64,000 nucleotides of DNA from Myroides phaeus (lineage in GTDB: Bacteria > Bacteroidota > Bacteroidia > Flavobacteriales > Flavobacteriaceae). The DNA is taken from the NCBI RefSeq assembly GCF_900099675.1, contig NZ_FNDQ01000002.1:1-64000 (forward strand), read 5' to 3'. The position numbers were made by a program, and so were the translations under genes. Below are positions 44,186 to 53,047 of the stretch, piece after piece. Every line of letters begins with the position of its first letter. Positions within the stretch are counted from its first letter, which is position 1. The notes beneath the pieces were generated by a model. The model did not search any database, was not told the DNA's origin, and saw only the letters and a program-made list of their open reading frames with translations.

Positions 44186-44953
44186 TTATTTGATATTTCT
44201 TTCATTAAACCAAGAGAACAAAAGTTCGTTGAATTGATCTGGATGTTCCATCATTGCGGCGTGCCCACATTTTTCTATCCAGAATAAGCTTGCATCTGGA
44301 AGAAGTTCATTAAATTCAATAGCAACTTCAGGAGGAGTTACTTTATCATTTTTTCCCCAGATAAGGCAAGTTGGAATTTGAATGTTAGGTAAGTCTTTAG
44401 ACATATTGTGTCTAATAGCACTTTTAGCAATTGTAATTGTTTTGATAACTTTCATTCGATCATTAACAGTCGAAAAAACTTCATCAACTAATTCTTTTGT
44501 AGCTATAGTAGGGTCATAAAAAACATCTTCTGCTTTTTTCTTAATGTATTCGTAGTTTCCTCTTTTAGGGTAGCTATCTCCCATGGCGCTTTCATATAGT
44601 CCAGAGCTTCCTGTTAAAACCATAGCTTTAAGGTATTCAGGATACATTTTCGAAAAATATAACGCAATATGCCCGCCAAGAGAATTTCCAAGCAGGATAA
44701 CTTTTTCATAGCCTTTTGTATCAATAAAATCTTTTACAAATTTTGCAAAAGCTTTTACGTTTGTTTTCAAAATGCTATTTGTATAAAGAGGTAGTTCTGG
44801 TAGAACCACCTTATAACCTTGTTTAGGGAAAAAATTTGTAACACCGTCAAAGTTGCTTAGACCTCCCATTAATCCGTGTAGAATGATAATTGGTGTTCCT
44901 TCACCAATTTCAACATAACGGAATTTACCATCTTCTTTTAAAGTTCGCTCCAT
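44186..44953 (-). CDS. Alpha/beta-hydrolase
   Basis: This cytoplasmic alpha/beta-hydrolase-fold enzyme of 254 residues has nucleophile Ser91 in GNSLGGH, the oxyanion segment HGLMGGLSNFD, a late Asp in WGKNDKVTPP and His in CGHAAMMEHP. I start at the ATG at 44953; an earlier in-frame start adds 19 residues that cover the -7 box. The substrate is unknown. Its stop lies two bases before the engB start, which is a common pairing in flavobacteria. Confidence 0.85.
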   Translation of the reverse strand: MERTLKEDGKFRYVEIGEGTPIIILHGLMGGLSNFDGVTNFFPKQGYKVVLPELPLYTNSILKTNVKAFAKFVKDFIDTKGYEKVILLGNSLGGHIALYFSKMYPEYLKAMVLTGSSGLYESAMGDSYPKRGNYEYIKKKAEDVFYDPTIATKELVDEVFSTVNDRMKVIKTITIAKSAIRHNMSKDLPNIQIPTCLIWGKNDKVTPPEVAIEFNELLPDASLFWIEKCGHAAMMEHPDQFNELLFSWFNERNIK

Positions 44954-44984
44954 GTAGTTTCTAAATGCGATTTTTAAATTCCCA

Positions 44985-45010
44985 CAAATATACGCTTTTA
45001 TAAGTGACAA
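44985..45010 (-). promoter_or_regulatory. Promoter for the hydrolase-engB operon
   Basis: On the minus strand TTG (45010-45008) and TATATTTG (44992-44985) are 15 bases apart. The chosen start codon follows 31 bases on. Confidence 0.5.
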
Positions 45011-45234
45011 TATTTGTAAATAAAGTAATAATTTATAGGGAGATATGCATTTTACTTGATTTAACTATTTTAAACATAAAATTTGTGAAGAACTTTTGGT
45101 GCTGAAAAAGTGTTGAATTACTCTTAAAAAGATATGTAAAACGATTTGTAAGTTGGTAATTAAGGGCTAATTGTCAATCGATTATCATTGGAATCTCAAT
45201 AAATACAATACATACGAAAAACTTATCAACAAAG

Positions 45235-45259
45235 TGGGTAAAAGTGGTAAATTGTGGTA
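45235..45259 (+). promoter_or_regulatory. MraZ-box repeats upstream of mraZ
   Basis: TGGGT, TGGTA and TGGTA occur at exactly 10-base intervals (45235, 45245, 45255) with 5-base spacers. This matches the TGGGN-N5 repeat array that MraZ binds in E. coli to control the dcw cluster. They abut the -33 region of the promoter, so autorepression is likely. Confidence 0.72.
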
Positions 45260-45277
45260 AAAAAATGACTACATTTG
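45252..45277 (+). promoter_or_regulatory. Promoter of the dcw cluster
   Basis: TACATTTG (45270-45277) matches the -7 box, with TTG at 45252-45254, inside the last MraZ repeat. The start codon is 25 bases downstream. Confidence 0.55.
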
Positions 45278-45302
45278 CTAAGATTACAATTATAAGTATG
45301 CT

Positions 45303-45764
45303 TTGACGTCAATAATAGGGACATATGAATGCAAAATAGACACTAAGGGAAGAGTGTTGGTTCCTGCTTCTTTAAAGAAGCAGCTGCCTGCTATTGCCGA
45401 TGGTTTTGTGTTAAAAAGATCTGTTTTTGAAACCTGTTTAGAGCTTTGGCCTATGCAAGAATGGAATGTTATGATGGGTAAACTAAAAAAGCTAAATCCA
45501 TTTGACAAGAAAAACGATAAATTTATTCGTCGTTTCATGGCAGGGGTTAAAAATGTAGAAATTGATGATGCGGGACGTTTATTAATAGCAAAAGATTTAA
45601 TAGAATTTGCTGGGATAAACAAAGAATTGGTTTTCTCGTCGAAGATAGGAATAATTGAAATTTGGGATAAAAAGTTATATGAAGCTAGTTTGATTGACGA
45701 AGATGATGATGATTTTGGGGAATTAGCACAGGATGTAATGAGTAATATTAGTTTTGATGAGTAA
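45303..45764 (+). CDS. mraZ: MraZ transcriptional regulator
   Basis: MraZ is an AbrB-fold DNA-binding regulator at the head of the division and wall cluster. The 153-residue protein has the two repeated half-domains (GTYECKIDTKGRVLVPASLKK and VEIDDAGRLLIAKDLIEFAG). The start is TTG at 45303, which gives the conserved opening TSIIGTYECKID. An ATG five bases upstream is out of frame and reads only ATG-CTT-TGA, its stop overlapping the TTG. The mraZ stop overlaps rsmH. Confidence 0.93.
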   Translation: MTSIIGTYECKIDTKGRVLVPASLKKQLPAIADGFVLKRSVFETCLELWPMQEWNVMMGKLKKLNPFDKKNDKFIRRFMAGVKNVEIDDAGRLLIAKDLIEFAGINKELVFSSKIGIIEIWDKKLYEASLIDEDDDDFGELAQDVMSNISFDE

Positions 45765-46671
45765 AGAAGAAGAATACGGATATCACAGACCAGTTTTATT
45801 GGCTGAAAGTATAGATGGTTTAATAGTTGATCCGAATGGGATTTATGTAGATGTGACTTTTGGAGGAGGAGGTCATTCGAGAGAGATTATGAAGCGCTTG
45901 GGACCTGATGGAAAACTTTTTGCTTTTGATCAAGATGAAGATGCATTGGAGAATGCAATTGATGACCCGAGATTTACATTGATTAATCAAAATTTTAGAC
46001 ATCTTAAAAGATATTTAAGATTTTATGGTGTTAAAGAGGTTGATGGAGTATTAGGAGATTTAGGTGTTTCGTCTCATCAATTTGATGTTGCAGAAAGAGG
46101 ATTTTCTACAAGATTTGATGCAGAATTAGATATGCGTATGAATCAGTCGGGGGAATTGTCTGCTTACCATGTTGTAAATGATTACGATGAAGCAAGCTTA
46201 AGACAAATGTTCTTTATGTACGGTGAATTGAAAAATGCAGGTTCAATTGCAAATACAATTGTAAACGCAAGACAAGATAATCCAATAAAAAATACAGATG
46301 AACTAAAAGTTGTTTTAGCAAGGTTTTTACCAGTTCACAGAAGTGCTAAAATATTAGCACAAATATATCAAGCGATTCGAATTGAGGTGAATCAAGAAAT
46401 GGATGTTTTAAAGGAAATGTTAGAACAAAGTTTGGAAATTTTAAAACCAGGAGGACGCTTGAGTATTATTTCATACCATTCATTAGAAGATCGTTTAGTA
46501 AAACGTTTTATGAAAAATGGAATGTTTGAAGGAGAACCTGAAAAGGATTTTTATGGAAGATTTGAAGTTCCTATGAAACAATTAGGGAAATTAATAATTC
46601 CGACAGATGAAGAAATCGCGATTAATAATAGAGCGCGTTCTGCTAAACTTAGAATTGCTGAAAAGAAATAA
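45757..46671 (+). CDS. rsmH: 16S rRNA (cytosine-1402-N4)-methyltransferase
   Basis: RsmH (MraW) adds the N4-methyl group to C1402 of 16S rRNA. Motifs are HRPVLLAES, VDVTFGGGGHSREIMKRL, LGDLGVSSHQFDVAERGFSTR, and the C-terminal LSIISYHSLEDRLVKRF. The ATG at 45757 overlaps mraZ by eight bases. It is the second gene in the dcw cluster. Confidence 0.95.
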   Translation: MSKEEEYGYHRPVLLAESIDGLIVDPNGIYVDVTFGGGGHSREIMKRLGPDGKLFAFDQDEDALENAIDDPRFTLINQNFRHLKRYLRFYGVKEVDGVLGDLGVSSHQFDVAERGFSTRFDAELDMRMNQSGELSAYHVVNDYDEASLRQMFFMYGELKNAGSIANTIVNARQDNPIKNTDELKVVLARFLPVHRSAKILAQIYQAIRIEVNQEMDVLKEMLEQSLEILKPGGRLSIISYHSLEDRLVKRFMKNGMFEGEPEKDFYGRFEVPMKQLGKLIIPTDEEIAINNRARSAKLRIAEKK

Positions 46672-46674
46672 GAA

Positions 46675-47028
46675 ATGAAAATAACAAGTCCAAAAGATAT
46701 AATCAAAGCTAAGATCCTTGTAAATGAAGGTTCTGCTAAGACTTGGGCTTTTATTATTTATGTTATTGTTCTGAGTTTATTATTAATAGGGAATACGCAA
46801 TCTTATGAGTCAAAAGTTTTTAAGATAGCAAAGCTTACACACGATGTGAAAATGTTGCGTGCAGAATTTGTTGATACACGATCAGAATTGATGGAGTTGA
46901 AGATGGAGTCAACAATCACAAAGAATTTGGAAGAGGATGGGATTTTTCCATCAGAAACGCCTCCAATGAAAATTAAGGTTTCAATTGAAAAAGGAAAAGA
47001 AAGTTTTTGGAGTAAGCTATGGCAGTAA
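46675..47028 (+). CDS. ftsL: FtsL-like division protein
   Basis: This 117-residue bitopic membrane protein has one helix (about 24-40) and a periplasmic coiled-coil-like stretch (SKVFKIAKLTHDVKMLRAEFVDTRSELMELKME). Position between rsmH and the penicillin-binding protein, and this shape, identify it as FtsL-like in Bacteroidota. Sequence conservation in the family is low, so the assignment rests partly on synteny. It overlaps the next gene by 10 bases. Confidence 0.82.
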   Translation: MKITSPKDIIKAKILVNEGSAKTWAFIIYVIVLSLLLIGNTQSYESKVFKIAKLTHDVKMLRAEFVDTRSELMELKMESTITKNLEEDGIFPSETPPMKIKVSIEKGKESFWSKLWQ

Positions 47029-49022
47029 AAGGTAAAAATATTTATACTAATATTTATCTTGTTTCTGTATTTGTATTACTTATGGCAGGAGGAATTGTCT
47101 ATCGCTTAGTTCAGATTCAAGGCATTGAAGGAAAAGAATTAAGAGCGAAAGCACAAGATAAAACAAGAATTAAAGAGGTAGATATCCCTGCAAATAGAGG
47201 GAATGTTTATTCTTCAGATGGAAGTTTGCTTGCAACTTCTGTTCCGGTCTTTGAAATTCGTTTTGATGCTGTAGCACCAGCAGAAAAAGATTTTTATGAT
47301 AATGTAAAGCCATTGTCAGATTCTTTATCTGTAATGTTTAAGAAGCCTTCGAGCTATTATGAAAACATGCTTAGAAAGGCGCGTAAAAACAGAAGTAGAT
47401 ATGTTTTTATAGCCAAAGGATTGAGCTATACACAGTATGTAAGAGTGAAGGACTTTCCTCTTTTAAGAAGAGGACCTTATAAAGGAGGCTTTATCTCATT
47501 ACAAAAAACAGTGAGACAACATCCAATAGGGAAGATTGCGCAACGTACAATTGGGTATGAACGTAAGTTCGAAGATAATACTTATAGTAGGGTTGGAATA
47601 GAAGGAGCATTTACATATTATTTGAGTGGAGTTGATGGTAGACGAAAGATGCAGAGTTTGGGTAAAGATCAATGGAAGCCAATTAATGATGAAAATGAGA
47701 TCGAGCCAATAGACGGACAAGATATAGTATCGACGATAGATGTGTATATACAAGATATTGCACATCATGCATTGTTAAAACAATTGGAGTATTACAGTGC
47801 AGATCACGGTTGTGTTGTAGTAATGGAAGTGAAGACAGGAGCAATTAGAGCTATTTCTAATTTAGGCCGTTCTGAAAGTGGAGATTATTACGAGACAGTA
47901 AATTATGCTGTAGGAGAAAAGCACGAACCTGGTTCTACTTTTAAGTTAGCATCATTATTGGCATTATTAGAAAAAGGGAAGTCGGACACTGCACGTATTT
48001 ATGATACTTATGATGGTGTTGTGAGATTTTATAATGCCAGAGTAAGAGATTCTAAATGGGGTGGATATGGAAAAATATCTTTAGCAAGGGGAATTGAAGT
48101 GTCTTCAAATACAGTAATTACACAAGCTGTAAATGAAGGATTTAAAAATAAGCCAAGTGAGTTTACTGATTATATTAGTTCTATTTGGATGGATAGAGCC
48201 TTAGATATATCAATAAAAGGAGGGGGAGTGCCTTATGTTCCTAAACCAGGAGTTAAGGGATGGAGTGGATTAGCCTTACCGTGGATGGCATTTGGTTATG
48301 GGTTGTCTATTACTCCATTGCATACATTGACATTATATAATGCTGTAGCAAATAATGGAGAGATGGTTAGACCTCAATTTGTTTCTGAAGTAAAAGAGTT
48401 TAATAAAACGGTAGTCCAATTTGATAAGGAGGTGTTAAATCCACAAATTGCTTCTCCCGAGGTAATTAAACAAGTACAGAATGTTTTAGCTAACGTTGTT
48501 GTGAAAGGTACAGGACGAAAATTGAGTTCTCCTAACTTTTCAATGGCGGGTAAAACAGGTACAGCACAGGTTAATTATGGAAAAGGAAAAGGGAAGGATA
48601 TGTATTATTCATCTTCTTTTGCGGGCTATTTTCCAGTAGACGATCCTAAGTATTCGTGTATTGTGGTTATTCATAAACCAGATAGAACTAAGAGTTATTA
48701 TGGAGCAGATGTTTCTGGACCGGTATTTAAAAGAATTGCTCAAAAGATTTATACGGATGTGCCTACTACAAAGCAATTGAAAAATATTGATGCAGTACCA
48801 AATGTGATTGATGCTACATATGAGGATTATTATACACAAATTAATGATCCTAATGGAGTAATGCCAAATGTTCAGGGAATGTATGTTATGGATGCTGTTC
48901 CTTTATTAGAGAATTTAGGATTAGAAGTGATTGTAAAGGGAATTGGAAAGGTGAAAAAGCAATCAATAATTGCTGGAGAGAAAATAAATAAAAAACAAAA
49001 AGTAGTATTAGAACTATCGTGA
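47019..49022 (+). CDS. ftsI: Division-specific penicillin-binding protein with PASTA domain
   Basis: This class B PBP is a septal D,D-transpeptidase (FtsI/PBP3-like). An N-terminal anchor (about 9-27) is followed by the dimerisation domain and the catalytic domain, with Ser306 in STFK, SSN at 362-364 and KTGT starting at Lys512. A single PASTA domain (VMPNVQGMYVMDAVPLLENLGL) forms the C-terminus. One PASTA domain on the division PBP is unusual among Gram-negative bacteria outside this phylum. Its stop overlaps the murE start. Confidence 0.93.
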   Translation: MAVKGKNIYTNIYLVSVFVLLMAGGIVYRLVQIQGIEGKELRAKAQDKTRIKEVDIPANRGNVYSSDGSLLATSVPVFEIRFDAVAPAEKDFYDNVKPLSDSLSVMFKKPSSYYENMLRKARKNRSRYVFIAKGLSYTQYVRVKDFPLLRRGPYKGGFISLQKTVRQHPIGKIAQRTIGYERKFEDNTYSRVGIEGAFTYYLSGVDGRRKMQSLGKDQWKPINDENEIEPIDGQDIVSTIDVYIQDIAHHALLKQLEYYSADHGCVVVMEVKTGAIRAISNLGRSESGDYYETVNYAVGEKHEPGSTFKLASLLALLEKGKSDTARIYDTYDGVVRFYNARVRDSKWGGYGKISLARGIEVSSNTVITQAVNEGFKNKPSEFTDYISSIWMDRALDISIKGGGVPYVPKPGVKGWSGLALPWMAFGYGLSITPLHTLTLYNAVANNGEMVRPQFVSEVKEFNKTVVQFDKEVLNPQIASPEVIKQVQNVLANVVVKGTGRKLSSPNFSMAGKTGTAQVNYGKGKGKDMYYSSSFAGYFPVDDPKYSCIVVIHKPDRTKSYYGADVSGPVFKRIAQKIYTDVPTTKQLKNIDAVPNVIDATYEDYYTQINDPNGVMPNVQGMYVMDAVPLLENLGLEVIVKGIGKVKKQSIIAGEKINKKQKVVLELS

Positions 49023-50473
49023 AGAATTTAAAAGAGTTACTATATAAAGCAGAATTAAAACTTGTATCTGGGTCAACAGATCTTGGGATAGAAACAGTTG
49101 AATTTGATTCACGTAAGGTGAAAAAGAACTGTTTGTTTGTTGCTGTTTCTGGTTCTGTAGTTGATGGACACGAGTTTATTGAACAAGCAATTTCACAAGG
49201 GGCTAAGGCTATTGTTTGTGAAATAATGCCAGAAGTGAAACAAGAAGATGTTACTTATATAGTTGTAGCAGATAGTAATAAAGCTTTAGCAGTAATTGCG
49301 AGCAATTTATACGATAATCCTTCTGCAAAAATAAAGTTAGTTGGTGTTACTGGTACTAATGGAAAAACAACGATAGCTACATTATTATATAACTTATTTA
49401 GGAATTTAGGTTATGAAGCAGGGTTGTTGTCAACTGTTGTTATCAAAGTTGGAGGAGTAGCGTATGAAGCTACACATACGACACCAGATTCATTAACTAT
49501 TAATAAGTATTTAAATGAGATGGTTAAGGCAGGATGTGATTATTGTTTCATGGAAGTTAGTTCACATGGAATAGTTCAAATGCGAACATTCGGTCTTGAT
49601 TTTGATGGAGGGATTTTTACAAACCTGACACATGATCATTTAGATTATCATAAAACATTTGCAGAATATAGAAATGCGAAACAAGCTTTTTTTGACCAAT
49701 TGTCGAAAAAGGCTTTTGCAATTACAAATGTTGATGATAAAAATGGGTTAGTAATGACTCAGAATTCAAAAGCAAAGTTGAAAACATATGCTCTAAAAAC
49801 AGTTGCTGATTATAAAGGACTGATTTTAGAAAGTCAGTTTTCAGGGATGTTGATGAAAGTAAATCAACGAGAAATATGGGTACAATTGATAGGAGCGTTT
49901 AATGCATATAACCTATTAGCTGTTTATGCAGCTGCTGTAGAATTAGGTATTTCTGAAGACGATGCTTTACTTGAAGTAAGTAAATTACATAGTGTAGCAG
50001 GTAGATTTCAGTTTATAGTTTCTTCTAAAAAAGTAACAGCAATTGTAGATTATGCTCATACGCCAGATGCGTTGAAAAATGTAATTGAAACAATTAATTC
50101 TATCCGAACTTTCAATGAAAAGTTAATTACAGTTGTCGGTTGTGGTGGAAATAGAGATAAAACAAAGCGTCCTGAAATGGCGCAAATAGCATCTGAAATG
50201 AGTAACAAAGTGATATTCACTTCAGATAATCCTCGTTTTGAAGATCCTTATATGATTTTAGAGGATATGGAAAAAGGGGTAGAGCCACAAAATGCAATGA
50301 AGACGATTGTTGTTGAGGATAGAAAACAAGCAATAAAGCTTGCTTGTCAACAAGCTGAACCTGGAGATATAATTTTAATTGCAGGTAAAGGACATGAGTC
50401 TTATCAAGAGATTAAAGGTGTGAGAAGTCATTTTGATGACTTAGAGACGGTAACTGATTTTTTAGAACAATAG
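49019..50473 (+). CDS. murE: UDP-MurNAc-tripeptide synthetase, meso-DAP type
   Basis: MurE adds the third residue of the stem peptide. The ATP loop GVTGTNGKTT lies at about 109-118. The DNPR motif at Asp403 marks meso-diaminopimelate as the substrate in place of lysine. The start is GTG, overlapping the ftsI TGA as GTGA. 484 residues is normal. Confidence 0.95.
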   Translation: MKNLKELLYKAELKLVSGSTDLGIETVEFDSRKVKKNCLFVAVSGSVVDGHEFIEQAISQGAKAIVCEIMPEVKQEDVTYIVVADSNKALAVIASNLYDNPSAKIKLVGVTGTNGKTTIATLLYNLFRNLGYEAGLLSTVVIKVGGVAYEATHTTPDSLTINKYLNEMVKAGCDYCFMEVSSHGIVQMRTFGLDFDGGIFTNLTHDHLDYHKTFAEYRNAKQAFFDQLSKKAFAITNVDDKNGLVMTQNSKAKLKTYALKTVADYKGLILESQFSGMLMKVNQREIWVQLIGAFNAYNLLAVYAAAVELGISEDDALLEVSKLHSVAGRFQFIVSSKKVTAIVDYAHTPDALKNVIETINSIRTFNEKLITVVGCGGNRDKTKRPEMAQIASEMSNKVIFTSDNPRFEDPYMILEDMEKGVEPQNAMKTIVVEDRKQAIKLACQQAEPGDIILIAGKGHESYQEIKGVRSHFDDLETVTDFLEQ

Positions 50474-50493
50474 ATTAGAAGAAGTATTAGGTT

Positions 50494-51705
50494 ATGTTAT
50501 ATTATTTATTTCAGTATTTAGAAGAGTTTTTTAAGATTCCTGGAACAGGAGTGTTTCAGTATATTACCTTCCGTTCAGGAATGGCGTTGATTATATCTTT
50601 ACTGATCTCTATTATATACGGAAAGAAGATTATCAGGTTTTTACATAATATGCAAGTTGGAGAAACTGTGCGTGAATTAGGACTTGAAGGACAGAAAGAA
50701 AAAGCTGGTACACCAACAATGGGGGGTGTTATCATTATTATAGCGACACTTATTCCTGTATTATTATTTGCTAAGTTAGATAATATCTATGTGTTGTTGT
50801 TGATATTAACAACTATATGGATGGGAGTAATTGGATTTTTAGATGATTACATTAAGGTTTTCAAAAAAGATAAAGAAGGGTTAAAAGGAAGGTTTAAAGT
50901 TATAGGTCAGGTAGGATTAGGCCTAATTGTTGGTGCTGTACTTTATTTTAGCCCGAGTGTTACAGTACGTGAAATGCCTGCAAACAGGACATTAGTGGAA
51001 ACAGTTGTTAGTAAGTATGATGTTAAATCTACAGCAACGACAATTCCTTTTTTAAAGGATAACGAATTTGATTATAGCATATTGCTTTCGTGGTTAGGTG
51101 ACGGATATGAAAAATATGCTTGGTTAATTTTTATACCAATTGTAATTTTCATTGTTACGGCTGTTTCAAACGGAGCAAACTTAACAGATGGTATTGACGG
51201 TTTGGCCGCAGGTACTTCTGCAATCTCAACATTAGTATTGGGAATTTTTGCATTTATATCTGGTAACGTTGTATTGTCAACATATCTAAATGTAATGTAC
51301 ATTCCTAACTCCGGAGAGATGACTGTGTTTATTTCCGCTTTTGTTGGTGCCCTCATAGGTTTCTTGTGGTATAATACGTATCCAGCACAAGTATTTATGG
51401 GAGACACAGGAAGTTTAACTATTGGTGGAATTATTGCTGTAATGGCTATTGCTGTTAGAAAAGAATTATTGATTCCTGTACTATGTGGTGTTTTCTTAGC
51501 AGAGAACTTATCAGTTGTTTTACAGGTGTCATATTTTAAATATACAAAGAAGAAATATGGTGAGGGACGTAGGATTTTCTTAATGTCACCACTACATCAC
51601 CATTTTCAAAAGAAAGGGTATCACGAAAGTAAAATAGTTACTCGTTTTTGGATTATAGCAATCCTTCTTGGGGTATTCTGTGTAGTATCTTTAAAACTTA
51701 GATAG
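50494..51705 (+). CDS. mraY: Phospho-MurNAc-pentapeptide transferase
   Basis: MraY makes lipid I by moving phospho-MurNAc-pentapeptide onto undecaprenyl phosphate in the inner membrane. The family motifs [28 protein letters not shown] and [12 protein letters not shown] are present in a 403-residue, ten-helix protein. A loop around residues 160-195 is longer than in E. coli MraY (360), as in other Bacteroidota. Confidence 0.96.
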   Translation: MLYYLFQYLEEFFKIPGTGVFQYITFRSGMALIISLLISIIYGKKIIRFLHNMQVGETVRELGLEGQKEKAGTPTMGGVIIIIATLIPVLLFAKLDNIYVLLLILTTIWMGVIGFLDDYIKVFKKDKEGLKGRFKVIGQVGLGLIVGAVLYFSPSVTVREMPANRTLVETVVSKYDVKSTATTIPFLKDNEFDYSILLSWLGDGYEKYAWLIFIPIVIFIVTAVSNGANLTDGIDGLAAGTSAISTLVLGIFAFISGNVVLSTYLNVMYIPNSGEMTVFISAFVGALIGFLWYNTYPAQVFMGDTGSLTIGGIIAVMAIAVRKELLIPVLCGVFLAENLSVVLQVSYFKYTKKKYGEGRRIFLMSPLHHHFQKKGYHESKIVTRFWIIAILLGVFCVVSLKLR

Positions 51706-51706
51706 T

Positions 51707-53038
51707 ATGAAAGTAGTTGTTTTAGGAGCAGGAGAAAGCGGCGTTGGTACAGCTATATTAGCCTTGAGTAAAGGGTATGAAGTATTTGTATCAGATTTCG
51801 GAAAAATAGCTGATAAGTATAAACAGTTATTAGAAGAGAATAAGATTCAATGGGAAGAAGGAAAGCATAGTGAAGATATTATTTTAAATAGTAATATAGT
51901 AGTTAAGAGTCCTGGAATTCCTGATAAAGTAGCTATTATTCAAAAAATAAAGCAAGCAGATATTGAGATTGTTTCTGAGATTGAGTTTGCTTATGCTTTT
52001 AATCCAGAGTTATCGGTTGCAATTACAGGTAGTAACGGAAAAACAACAACAACAATGCTGACTTACCATTTATTAAGTAATGGAGGAGTAAATGTTGGTC
52101 TTGCAGGAAATATAGGAGACAGTTATGCTAAACAAGTAGCTGTTGACCCAAATAAATGCTATGTGTTAGAACTGAGTAGCTTCCAATTAGATGGAATTAA
52201 GCAATTCAGACCACATATAGCAGTGATTACGAATATTAGTCCTGATCACTTAGATCGATATGATTATAAATATGAAAATTACATCGACGCTAAGTTTAGG
52301 ATTACAATGAATCAAACCACCGATGATTATTTGATTTATGATTATGACGATATAGAGATTCAACGCTGGTTATCAAATCATAAGACAGCTGCTAAAAAAG
52401 TGCCATTTTCTATTACAAAAAAATTAGAATATGGAGCTTATTTAGAGGGGCAAAATATTATTGTAGCTATGGATAAGGAAACTATTGTATTGCCTATTAA
52501 CGAGCTTGGTATTGAAGGGAAGCACAACGTAAAGAATGCTATGGCTGCTACAACTGTTGCACAGTTGAAACGCATAAGAAAGCAAAGTATTCGTGAAAGT
52601 TTGTCGGATTTTCAAGGGGTAGAACATAGATTGGAAAAAGTCCAAAAGATTGATAATGTTCAATACATCAATGACTCAAAGGCAACAAATATTAATGCAA
52701 CTTTCTTTGCTCTTGAAAGCATGAAAACTCCAACAGTTTGGATAGTAGGAGGTGTAGATAAGGGGAATGATTATGATGAGCTTATGCCATTAGTAAGAGA
52801 GAAAGTAAAAAGCATTGTTTGTTTAGGTGTAGATAATGAAAAGATCAGAACGGCTTATGCAAATGTAGTAGATGCATTTGTTGAAGTACAAAGTATGAAT
52901 GATGCTGTGAAAATGGCACAAAGTTTTTCAGAAAGTGGCGATACAGTGTTGTTATCACCAGCTTGTGCAAGTTTTGATTTATTCGCTAACTACGAAGATA
53001 GAGGAAGACAATTTAAAGAAGAAGTTAATAATTTATAG
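51707..53038 (+). CDS. murD: UDP-MurNAc-alanine D-glutamate ligase
   Basis: MurD adds D-glutamate to UDP-MurNAc-L-alanine in the cytoplasm. The N-terminal VLGAGESGVGTAIL is a nucleotide-binding fold. The ATP loop is GSNGKTTTTMLTYHLL, and the SPACASFDLFANYEDRG segment closes the C-terminal domain. It starts one base after the mraY stop, so translation is tightly coupled. Length 443 is typical. Confidence 0.95.
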   Translation: MKVVVLGAGESGVGTAILALSKGYEVFVSDFGKIADKYKQLLEENKIQWEEGKHSEDIILNSNIVVKSPGIPDKVAIIQKIKQADIEIVSEIEFAYAFNPELSVAITGSNGKTTTTMLTYHLLSNGGVNVGLAGNIGDSYAKQVAVDPNKCYVLELSSFQLDGIKQFRPHIAVITNISPDHLDRYDYKYENYIDAKFRITMNQTTDDYLIYDYDDIEIQRWLSNHKTAAKKVPFSITKKLEYGAYLEGQNIIVAMDKETIVLPINELGIEGKHNVKNAMAATTVAQLKRIRKQSIRESLSDFQGVEHRLEKVQKIDNVQYINDSKATNINATFFALESMKTPTVWIVGGVDKGNDYDELMPLVREKVKSIVCLGVDNEKIRTAYANVVDAFVEVQSMNDAVKMAQSFSESGDTVLLSPACASFDLFANYEDRGRQFKEEVNNL

Positions 53039-53047
53039 AGAAGTAAA

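Noticed and set aside
45222..45230. DnaA-box-like TTATCAACA upstream of mraZ
   Set aside because: It has one mismatch to the DnaA box and stands alone, with no cluster of boxes or AT-rich unwinding element, so it does not indicate an origin.
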